DNA of 33,289 nt from Stieleria sedimenti (GTDB lineage Bacteria > Planctomycetota > Planctomycetia > Pirellulales > Pirellulaceae), in assembly GCF_025060895.1 (NCBI RefSeq), contig NZ_JANZKV010000043.1:1-33289 (forward strand), written 5' to 3'. Position numbers and translations under genes: made by a program. The notes under the pieces are model-generated. The model had not been told where the DNA came from. It saw only the letters and a list, made by a program, of their open reading frames with translations, and ran no database searches. Shown piece by piece: positions 21,201 to 28,643 of this stretch (its first letter is position 1; each line of letters starts with the position of its first letter).

Positions 21201-21572
21201 GACGGAGAGGGCAATCCGATCCCTGAGGAAAAGCGACAAGGCAAGGTCCGCGTGGACGGACGATTGCGCCGCGAGGCTGATGGACCGTTCGTCTATCAGC
21301 GTATCGAGGGCGAGTTGAACGACGGCAACGCGACTCGTGTTTTGGTGATTTGGCGAAAGTTGACGGAGGATCCTGACCAAGATGCGGCCGTGCTGGAAGC
21401 CTGGATGGCCCGCCATCGAGAAACGACCAAGGAACGCAGCGAGCATCGCGATTATCACCTGATTTACATCAACGGCCCAATTACGCTGCCGCAACCCACC
21501 CAAGAATTACGTACGGTGCTGCCCACCGAACAAACCTTCAAAGATCGCATGTTCGAAGACACGGAGGTTTGA
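18270..21572 (+). CDS. adenine-specific DNA methyltransferase (beta-class, type III Mod-like)
   Basis: ATG at 18270 is used; a GTG at 18264 is an alternative. About 1100 residues. The N-terminus (LFELDKSDLDFGIYRIM) and a long N-terminal region precede the catalytic domain. Motif IV IYIDPPYN lies near residue 507 and motif I FDFFAGSGVTA near 800; this order (DPPY before FxGxG) defines beta-class N6-adenine/N4-cytosine methylases such as type III Mod. A target-recognition region is expected in between. It should protect host DNA from the Res-like enzyme encoded four bases downstream. Confidence 0.9.
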   Translation: MTTMTTTISEAKFEALKSKLRELFELDKSDLDFGIYRIMAAKNKEITAFLDRHLKETVREVLAERGSDEADKLKEEIDEARQAATTAGFNPDDSPKVKELEEQYQNLGGGSTAELEADIYNHLLNFFSRYYDEGDFISKRFYKGDTYAIPYGGEEVTLHWANKDQYYIKSGEWHKDYRFRVGDRTVHFRLVDATQETGNNKEADESKRRYILATENPVVVDDKSKTLTLRFEFRAPTEADNKRVDDTEATRIFGGNYDKRSSRKKGDEREAFCADAESRALEALDDNWKEAAETLSATDAKPNRTILGKYLDHFTARNAFDYFIHKNLGSFLRRELDFYIKNEVVFLDDIESLSDDHLVRIQGKVKAIRRVAEKLIRFIGSLENFQKKLWEKKKFVISPHYCVTLDRVTDAFHKTIFENKLQLEEWEHLYKLHFDSSKWDEQIESFKAEHPSVMVDTRFFDEAFRHELITECLLPTALDGVLVNSDNYHATRLLEATFRNDVGLIYIDPPYNRDDDEFVYKDSYRHSSWLSMLRDRIASARSFLTSIGALVVSIDRTELHRLTTLLDAVLKEENRIAEFVWEKGRKNDAKHISLSHEYFLTYLNDYELLKETIPEWREQKEGVEETMAEFRRLMSTHSGDVQSVKQDLWSYIIRKIDPLAARSILLFSKVDENGLFRDDTDISWPKPGGPKYDVPNPLTGDIARVPPNGWRWTEETCKQMLADGELDFDPEDPCRLRKKRYLHEYDDQVKSTILYKHSKSATRQLRDVMGGDVFDNPKDVDLIASLIEYMSAPGATIFDFFAGSGVTACSTISINRRSNADYRYLLVEMGAYFSTILKPRIQRTVYSEDWKKGTPTRTNGISHAFKYFALESYEDALNNLPSPDGKLFEAMDEATRDSLITYSLDLELGPHLLNMDAFKDPWGYQIYAQLAGEDEVSLHNVDMVETFNYLIGLKVHAYGPIERYNADFVQLPHGDDTDGEGNPIPEEKRQGKVRVDGRLRREADGPFVYQRIEGELNDGNATRVLVIWRKLTEDPDQDAAVLEAWMARHRETTKERSEHRDYHLIYINGPITLPQPTQELRTVLPTEQTFKDRMFEDTEV

Positions 21573-21576
21573 TTCG

Positions 21577-24500
21577 ATGGCAAAGCAACAACCCGACTTT
21601 CACAAACAGACCGTTCTTTTCCAATGGGCTCTCCAGCAATTCGGCGTCAATGATCTGGAGGAGTTCAAATCCAAGTTCCAGATCAACGCGGATTCGCTGG
21701 GCGGTGTTGATGAACAAACCGGACAGAACCGTTTCTTTGAACAGATCACCAATAGCGTCCTTGCCCGTGCGGGCGAGACGGTTTCGCCTGAGAAACTTGC
21801 GGAATACGAGCAGAACCTTCAGCTGCACACTCAAGCGATTAATGCCGCTCGGTTTCATCACGGGCAGCCTCTGATCGAGTGGAAGTACTACCAGTACTTG
21901 ACCTTGTTGTTCACGGAGCATTTTCTGGATCGGTACTTCCAGGACGCTGACTCGCTCCGTGACGAGATCAACGAGGTCATCACTGAACACAATAGCTCCG
22001 CACAGGCTGTGGACCAGGTGAAGCTGTTTGACACCGATTCTGGTGACTCGGCAGGCGAGCAGTTGGCGCGACTGGCGTTCTGGTGTGCAACGGGAAGTGG
22101 CAAGACTCTGCTGATGCATGTCCACATTCTGCAGTTCCGCCACTACCAAAAGATGGCGACTGCTTCTGGCCGGTGGCAACCGCTTGACCAAGTGATCGTT
22201 GTGACACCCAACGATGGCCTGAGCCAGCAACACATCACTGAACTAACGTGGTCGGGTTTTCACGCGATCCCGCTGGAAGCTGATTCGTCGGACGACTTGT
22301 ACGCGACGCAAACGAAGTCAGCCATCAAGGTGATCGATATTCACAAGCTGATGACGGAGGAAGAGATCAAGGCCCGACGTGAGGGCGGAAAGAAGTTCTC
22401 GACTTCGGGAATCGTCACCCAGCAGATGGCGGGCAGAAACCTGGTGCTTGTCGACGAAGGGCACCGCGGCGCCGGAAAAAAGTCTGAACGCGATGAGTTG
22501 AAAGGTTGGCTAGCACGTCGTGACTCGCTGGCCAAAGGCGGGTTCACGATCGAGTACTCCGCAACGTTTAAAGAAGCGGCTCAGGGTGACGAGGATACCA
22601 AGAATCGCTACGCCCGTTCGGTCTTGTTCGACTATGCGTATCGCAGCTTTTACCGCGATGGCTTCGGTAAAGATTTCAATATTCTGAACCTGGAGGACGA
22701 CGACAAGCAACGCCGCTATCTGACCGCTGCAATGTTGCTGTTTTATCAGCAGCTTCGAGTGTGGATGGATGGAGGTGACGCGCTCAAACCGTTCTTGATC
22801 GACAAGCCGCTATGGGTATTTGTCGGTCACACGGTTGTTGGCAAGGCTGGAACGAACAAGGACGACAAGACATCGATTTCCGACGTCGTCGAAGTTCTCG
22901 TCTTCCTGCAGCATTTCTTGGATCACCCGGCTGAATCGAAAGAACTGATTCAGAGCATTCTGAACGAAGGCTTCGTCAGCTCGACCGGCAAAAATCTGCT
23001 GTATCAGCGACTACCGCATCTCGAGGGTTCCGGTGACCCGGAGGCACTTGCTGCGCAAATCCACGATGGAATTCTGACCCATGTTTTTCAAGCACCTGGC
23101 GGCGGCAGCCTGTGCGTGCAACTCCTGAAGAGCGCCGACGGCGAACTCGCGTTGAAAGTTGGCAGCCAGAACGATCCGTTTGGCGTCGTCAACGTTGGTG
23201 ATCCTGTTGCGGTGGCGGAAGCCTGTGAGCAGCAGGGAATCACGCGCCTGGAAGACGATCTGAATCGAGACTCTTTGTTTCACGGGATCAATCACAACGA
23301 TAGCCCGGTGAACTTCCTGGTCGGTTCTCGAAAGTTCACCGAGGGTTGGAACTCTTGGCGAGTTTCGTCCATCGGTCTGATGCGCATGGGGAAGAACGAA
23401 GGCACTCAAATCATCCAGCTCTTCGGTCGTGGTGTTCGCCTTCGCGGATATAAGATGGGTCTACGCCGTTCGTCGGTCTTGGCAGACAAGCCGACTCCCC
23501 CACGGAACTTGCGGCAAGTCGAGACGCTCCAGGTTTTCGGAGTCAAAGCGACCTACATGAATAAGTTTCGCGACTGGATCTTCAGTGAAATTCCGGAGGC
23601 TCAAGAGAAGCAGGTTTGGGAATTGCCCGTCGTTGATACGTTGCCAAAGCGAACGCTCAAGACGCTGCAGCTTCAAGAAACGATCGAAGGCCACAAGGTT
23701 GAACGCGGTCAGGCTTTTCAGAAGCTCGGCCCACTGGTCAAGCTGCGACCACCGCACGAAACCGCTCCCGAAGATGTATGGCTCCGCCGGCACAAAACGC
23801 GACTGAATTGGCTGCCTCGGATTCGTGGCATCGTTGGTCAGAACAAGCAAATTGGAAACGCGATCGGCGAAAAGACCGAGCTTCCAGACAAGGAGTTCAC
23901 TGACACCCATCGCGCATTGCTGAATTACGACGATCTTCTCTTCGGATTGGAGGCGTTCAAGGCAACGCGTGGTCTAGACCGTTTGCACGCCGACCAGGAT
24001 TCGATTCGGCAGCTGCTTGCAACGTCGGGCTGGTATCGCCTGCACGCCACGGATGAGGACATGCGAACGGATCGGTACGAGAACATTTCGGGTTGGCAAC
24101 GGATGGCGGGTCAGCTCGTCAACAATTACGCCGAACGTCTCTATCGTTTCACTCGGGGACGCTGGGAGGCTCCGTACCTGCAAGTCGTTGATTTATCGAC
24201 GGACGATCCCAGCATGATGAAGGATGGGGACCACTACCTGATCGAGTCTACGGAGCTGGCCCAGTCTGCCGAGGATATCGCCGCGATCGAGGAACTGGTA
24301 ACCAACCTGCGTGACGCGGTAAAGGACGACAATTTGGTCAGCTGGAGACAGTGGACAGGCAAATGGCGAACCGTTCCGTTTGCAGGTCACCTTTACCAGC
24401 CACTCTTGCATGTCGGCAAGAAGCAGATGATCAAAATCAGCCCCGTTGCCCTCGACAAGCATGAAGCAAAGTTCGTCGAAGATCTCACCAAATGGTGCAC

Positions 24501-24951
24501 GGAGCAACAAGAGATTGAACTGTATCTGCTTCGTAACAAGGCCGTCACTGGATTGGGCTTTTTCCAGGCAGCGAATTTCTTTCCCGACTTTCTAATCTGG
24601 CTTCAAGAAGGCGACACTCAGCATCTGATTTTCGCCGACCCCAAGGGGCTTCAAAATCCGGAACTTTCCGATCCCAAGCTGCAGTTCGCCACCCGAGACA
24701 TCCCTCAGATCCAGCGAATTGTCGAAGCCCAAGATTCCAGCCTCAACCTGTCCGCATTCATCGTCTCCAACTCCAAGTACGCCGACCTCGAAAAGCACAA
24801 AGTCGGTGATGAGATCATGTCCAAGGCCGAACTCGAAGAGTTAGGGATGCTCTTCATGTACGACGATCCGGGGGCGTACATCGGGAAGATGATCGATTTT
24901 GTCCGAGGTCGCCAAGCAAGCAAAGCCAGCAATCAAGGTAGTTCCATATGA
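21577..24951 (+). CDS. type III restriction Res-like helicase-nuclease
   Basis: ATG at 21577 follows GGAGG and starts four bases after the methylase stop. The 1124-residue protein has Walker A FWCATGSGKTLLMH near 168-181, a DEGH motif (LVLVDEGHRGAGKK) near 290 and motif VI-like QIIQLFGRGVRLRG. At the C-terminus FFPDFLIWLQEGDTQHLIFADPKGL near 1000-1025 fits the PD-(D/E)XK nuclease (PD..DPK). This is the architecture of type III Res subunits. Together with the upstream methylase it should form a type III-like restriction system, with the SNF2 helicase as an extra component. Confidence 0.9.
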   Translation: MAKQQPDFHKQTVLFQWALQQFGVNDLEEFKSKFQINADSLGGVDEQTGQNRFFEQITNSVLARAGETVSPEKLAEYEQNLQLHTQAINAARFHHGQPLIEWKYYQYLTLLFTEHFLDRYFQDADSLRDEINEVITEHNSSAQAVDQVKLFDTDSGDSAGEQLARLAFWCATGSGKTLLMHVHILQFRHYQKMATASGRWQPLDQVIVVTPNDGLSQQHITELTWSGFHAIPLEADSSDDLYATQTKSAIKVIDIHKLMTEEEIKARREGGKKFSTSGIVTQQMAGRNLVLVDEGHRGAGKKSERDELKGWLARRDSLAKGGFTIEYSATFKEAAQGDEDTKNRYARSVLFDYAYRSFYRDGFGKDFNILNLEDDDKQRRYLTAAMLLFYQQLRVWMDGGDALKPFLIDKPLWVFVGHTVVGKAGTNKDDKTSISDVVEVLVFLQHFLDHPAESKELIQSILNEGFVSSTGKNLLYQRLPHLEGSGDPEALAAQIHDGILTHVFQAPGGGSLCVQLLKSADGELALKVGSQNDPFGVVNVGDPVAVAEACEQQGITRLEDDLNRDSLFHGINHNDSPVNFLVGSRKFTEGWNSWRVSSIGLMRMGKNEGTQIIQLFGRGVRLRGYKMGLRRSSVLADKPTPPRNLRQVETLQVFGVKATYMNKFRDWIFSEIPEAQEKQVWELPVVDTLPKRTLKTLQLQETIEGHKVERGQAFQKLGPLVKLRPPHETAPEDVWLRRHKTRLNWLPRIRGIVGQNKQIGNAIGEKTELPDKEFTDTHRALLNYDDLLFGLEAFKATRGLDRLHADQDSIRQLLATSGWYRLHATDEDMRTDRYENISGWQRMAGQLVNNYAERLYRFTRGRWEAPYLQVVDLSTDDPSMMKDGDHYLIESTELAQSAEDIAAIEELVTNLRDAVKDDNLVSWRQWTGKWRTVPFAGHLYQPLLHVGKKQMIKISPVALDKHEAKFVEDLTKWCTEQQEIELYLLRNKAVTGLGFFQAANFFPDFLIWLQEGDTQHLIFADPKGLQNPELSDPKLQFATRDIPQIQRIVEAQDSSLNLSAFIVSNSKYADLEKHKVGDEIMSKAELEELGMLFMYDDPGAYIGKMIDFVRGRQASKASNQGSSI

Positions 24952-27392
24952 CAACACACGACTCAGATCGACTTCAATCAGCACTCGAACATGCTAAAGC
25001 GGGAAACGCAGTCCTCTTTTTAGGTGCTGGTTATTCAACCGAGGCAAAGAACCGACTCGGGAAGCAAATACCTTTAGCTCGCGAACTGCGTAATGCGATG
25101 GCGCAACTTGCTGAGTGTGACAGCGATCTGTCTCTTGAGACGATCGCGGAGTTTTTCAAGGAAACGCAATCGCCGGACGACTACATCCAGTTCTTCGAAT
25201 CACGATTACGTTGCACTGAGGTGACGGACGAACTGCTCGAAATAGCGAAAGTTCCCTGGCTTCGAGTCTACACGACTAATTATGACGACGTCTACGAGTT
25301 TTCATCGCGAAAAGTTGGTATCGACGTCAAGACGATCCGCCTTTCCGATTCGACAGAAGACGCCAATACGCAGATCCAGCAAATTGTTCACATCAATGGG
25401 GCGATTGAAGGATTCTCTCTTTCCACGATCGGCTCACTTCGCTTGACTCATAGCAGCTACGCCGTGGACTCGTTCTTGGACAGTCCGTGGATAGAAGTGT
25501 TTCGAAGCGATCTTGCTACTGCACGCGCAATAGTATTTTGCGGTTACTCGATGGTGGATATTGATATCCGCAAGGTCGTGGCTGATAACGAAACGATGAA
25601 AGAAAAGTTGAATATTGTTGTGTATCCGGAGGAATCTGGCCCATCGATTCGCACCCTCGAGCGGTACGGTGCTGTTTATCCGATTGGCGTCGAAGGACTG
25701 GGCAATACCCTTAAAGCTACCGAATGGAGAGCCAGATCGTCACCTGCTGTTTTCGGGTCCTTTGAGCGACAGTCGTCTTTTAGCCCCGGCACCGGCAAAT
25801 TGTCAGATCGCGATGCATTTGCCCTGTTTTGCTACGGGAAGATCGACCAATCGCATATATGGAGACATCAACGTGAAGTGGTCGATACGCCATTGCTCGT
25901 GCGAAGGTCAGGCCTTAATCAAGCTATCGCTGCCCTCAAAGAAAGCACAAGCGATGTCGTAGTTCATGGTCACCTCGCAAGTGGGAAGTCTGTTTTGCTC
26001 AACCAGATTGCGGCAACTGACTTTGGCCCCAATTGGGAAGTCTTCCGCCTGAAAAACGAACGATTCAGATGGCGTGAAGAAGTCAGAGAGATTTGCAAGT
26101 CAAATGGCCGGACAATCGTTTTGATTGACAACTTTCCGCAGCACATGGAAGTAGTTAAGGAGTTTGCGCTCCATCGCAAGCCAATGCTGTCCTTGGTCCT
26201 TGGTGCGCGATCAAATGATTTCGATGTGCGAATTCCAGGAACCGAAGAATACTTGCGAGACTACCTCGAGGTTGACATAAGCCTTCTTACCAAAGAAGAA
26301 GCCGACGACTTGAAAAGTATTTTCGAGCATTACGGATTTCACGGTCGACTAGCAAGCTTACGAAGCGGCAAGGCACTTGAGCGATTGGCTGATGAAACTG
26401 GCTTGCAAATGCACTCGATACTTCTTTGGATCTTCAATTCAGAGGACGTGAAAGCGCGGATCGACGCCGAGGCGGGGAGAGTCTTCGAAAACGACGCCGC
26501 CAAACACGTGCTGATCACGGGTTTGATCCTCAGCCTCATCAATGTTAACGCTGACGGAGATCTGATCTTCGATTTTGGACCACGCCTCAGAACGAAGTTT
26601 AATGTGGAAGCCAAGCAATTGGTCTCCTCATTCATCGACCATGCATCCGGCGAGTTCAATGCTCGGTCGTCGGTTTTGGCGCGACACATTCTGAGTGAAG
26701 TGCTTGACCCGAACGAGTTGCTGGAATCTTTGAAGTCAATCTGCAAGAAATCAGTGGAGCGAAGCAAGTTCGGATTTGCAAGCGAGAATTTCAGAAGAAT
26801 TCCACGAGAGCTCTGCAAATTTTCAAATCAAATATCGATGTTTCCAGCTCCGGAAACACATGGTTGCATCATTGAATTTTTCGAGTTTTCGAAGTCATTC
26901 GATAGGCTCCGAACTGATATCCAATTTTGGTTGCAGTACGCAATTGCACGTACATCAATGGAGCACTTTGGCGAAGCCGGCCAACTCTTCGACACAACCT
27001 ACGAACTTGTTGGGCGGCAATCGTTTCACTACGACACTCGGTTCATCGACAACCACTACGCCAGGTTCTTGATTCTCCGTGCTATGCGTGCCCGGTATTC
27101 GGATGACCGATTCACCGATGTTGAAAAAGCTATTGACCTGCTTTCAGATCAAATGCGTAAACCAGATGCGAACAAGCACTACCCATACAAAGTTGCTTCA
27201 ATGGTGGTCGATTACTTCCACACGCACCAAAAGATGATTTCCGAAGAGAGAAAGTCGAAGCTTGCAGACTTCGCACGATTCGCACTCAATCAGATTCCCG
27301 GTTTGATTGAGCGAGTCGGAAAGCACTTCAATGTCAAAGAGTGCGAAGGCCGCTTTACCGAGTTTCTCGCGTCACATTTGGACCAGGCTTGA
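24948..27392 (+). CDS. SIR2-like NADase fused to a P-loop NTPase region
   Basis: The ATG overlaps the Res stop by four bases (ATGA), so translation is coupled. Of 814 residues, 1-270 form a SIR2_2-type domain: AVLFLGAGYSTEAKN near 20-34, RVYTTNYDDVYEF near 105-117 with the catalytic-type Asn, IVHINGAIEG with His near 148, and FCGYSMVDIDIR. After a linker there is a P-loop VVVHGHLASGKSVLLNQIA near 336-354 and Walker B-like RTIVLIDNF near 387. The rest is helical with possible repeats. SIR2 domains in defence usually degrade NAD+ to abort infection, and a STAND-like NTPase would act as sensor. Coupling to a restriction operon suggests a back-up suicide effector. Confidence 0.85.
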   Translation: MTTHDSDRLQSALEHAKAGNAVLFLGAGYSTEAKNRLGKQIPLARELRNAMAQLAECDSDLSLETIAEFFKETQSPDDYIQFFESRLRCTEVTDELLEIAKVPWLRVYTTNYDDVYEFSSRKVGIDVKTIRLSDSTEDANTQIQQIVHINGAIEGFSLSTIGSLRLTHSSYAVDSFLDSPWIEVFRSDLATARAIVFCGYSMVDIDIRKVVADNETMKEKLNIVVYPEESGPSIRTLERYGAVYPIGVEGLGNTLKATEWRARSSPAVFGSFERQSSFSPGTGKLSDRDAFALFCYGKIDQSHIWRHQREVVDTPLLVRRSGLNQAIAALKESTSDVVVHGHLASGKSVLLNQIAATDFGPNWEVFRLKNERFRWREEVREICKSNGRTIVLIDNFPQHMEVVKEFALHRKPMLSLVLGARSNDFDVRIPGTEEYLRDYLEVDISLLTKEEADDLKSIFEHYGFHGRLASLRSGKALERLADETGLQMHSILLWIFNSEDVKARIDAEAGRVFENDAAKHVLITGLILSLINVNADGDLIFDFGPRLRTKFNVEAKQLVSSFIDHASGEFNARSSVLARHILSEVLDPNELLESLKSICKKSVERSKFGFASENFRRIPRELCKFSNQISMFPAPETHGCIIEFFEFSKSFDRLRTDIQFWLQYAIARTSMEHFGEAGQLFDTTYELVGRQSFHYDTRFIDNHYARFLILRAMRARYSDDRFTDVEKAIDLLSDQMRKPDANKHYPYKVASMVVDYFHTHQKMISEERKSKLADFARFALNQIPGLIERVGKHFNVKECEGRFTEFLASHLDQA

Positions 27393-27491
27393 TTTGAATT
27401 AGAGTTGTATTGTCTATCATGGAAACGGAGATCGCTCAATCCGCCGGCCCCGTACGGACTATATGGCCGCATCGCCCATAACTTTATGCGT

Positions 27492-28598
27492 CTAAGAGTC
27501 TTCTTCTGCGGGAACTTGAGTGCAAAAGTCGACCACGAGAACAGTGACGAATAATCCTATGCCCGCGACGAGGCCAACTACTTCGCCACTAGCCTGATCA
27601 TATCCGAGCAAGTACTGAAGACCAACGTCGACCGCAACCATAAAGCTCATAGCCAAGAACGAAGCTGTCACCGCGAAACCTAAAAACGTGTCAGAAACCG
27701 TGCGTTCAAATGCTGGTTGCGTGTACCAACTAAGCTTCTTACAGAACACGTGCACAGCGTTTCTTAGCCGTTTGTAAATCCTCACTGAGATGACACCCAA
27801 CAGAACTGAAATCAGGCTCAGCACTAACGAAGCAAGCATCGCGGCTGCCGCGTTTAACGTTCGCTCAGTTTCGATGAATCCAATAGCGGAAAACACCGCG
27901 AATGTCTGCAACGCGGCCGTGGCAGTGATACAGATCATGTCCAAGTGCGATTCGTTCAAGCTTGCAATGTAGTGGGTGCGAAGATCCTCAAGCTCGTCTG
28001 GCTTGGTTTGTTCATAAAGTGTCCTCAAATTTTTCGACTGTGTGTGAGCGATGCGTAAGTGATTCAAATATGTCCAGGTCATTAGGGCGGTGGCGACCAG
28101 AGTCCCAAAAACAAGTGCGACGGTGAAGTTGAATTCCCACTGGACAACGAGAACGAGCGACGCCAAACCTGTAACAACCGCAAAAAAGGAAATGATCTGA
28201 ACCGAAACACCCATCAAATTGAATTTGCTTGACTTTTCAAGCTGCTGAACTTGATCTCTCTCAAGCAATTGAGCTTCGGCAATAGCGAATCGCATTCCAT
28301 GATAGACAATCCCAATGTGAAGCTGGACAAAACGCAAGCAAAACAGCAGAGCACTGCCAGCCAGGAAGAGAGTGATTAAGGTTTGTGTCTCAACCCCGAG
28401 ATGCTTAGTTGGTGACCTGATTGACAAAGCTCGCAATAGAGTCATCGAAACTGCAACGAGAACGCTGACTTGGTACATCAGATCGCGTCGACGCGAAAAC
28501 AACATGATCAGTTCCGCGCTCGTTTCTCCGAGCCGAATTCTTTTCGGGGGAATGGGTAAATTAGTTCCTCCAACCCAATCTACGCTTCGTCGATTCAT
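27492..28598 (-). CDS. multi-pass membrane protein next to SIR2-NUDIX
   Basis: The 368-residue protein has about seven or eight hydrophobic segments, for example LITLFLAGSALLFCLRFV, IISFFAVVTGLASLVLVV, FTVALVFGTLVATALMTW, LASLVLSLISVLLGVISV and VVGLVAGIGLFVTVLVV. No enzyme motif is recognised. It lies 45 bases downstream of the SIR2-NUDIX gene on the same strand and is very likely co-transcribed. Membrane proteins paired with nucleotide-signal enzymes often act as pore-forming or depolarising effectors; that role is inferred here. It converges with the SIR2/P-loop gene across a gap of 99 bases. Confidence 0.75.
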   Translation of the reverse strand: MNRRSVDWVGGTNLPIPPKRIRLGETSAELIMLFSRRRDLMYQVSVLVAVSMTLLRALSIRSPTKHLGVETQTLITLFLAGSALLFCLRFVQLHIGIVYHGMRFAIAEAQLLERDQVQQLEKSSKFNLMGVSVQIISFFAVVTGLASLVLVVQWEFNFTVALVFGTLVATALMTWTYLNHLRIAHTQSKNLRTLYEQTKPDELEDLRTHYIASLNESHLDMICITATAALQTFAVFSAIGFIETERTLNAAAAMLASLVLSLISVLLGVISVRIYKRLRNAVHVFCKKLSWYTQPAFERTVSDTFLGFAVTASFLAMSFMVAVDVGLQYLLGYDQASGEVVGLVAGIGLFVTVLVVDFCTQVPAEEDS

Positions 28599-28643
28599 TC
28601 GATTCTATCCTGTGGAACGATGGGCTGACGTCAAACGACAGCC

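Noticed and set aside
15044-24951. Complete DISARM or BREX system
   Set aside because: The window has no drmA, drmB (DUF1998) or drmC, and no pglZ, brxC or brxL, so only a partial resemblance to DISARM class 1 can be claimed.
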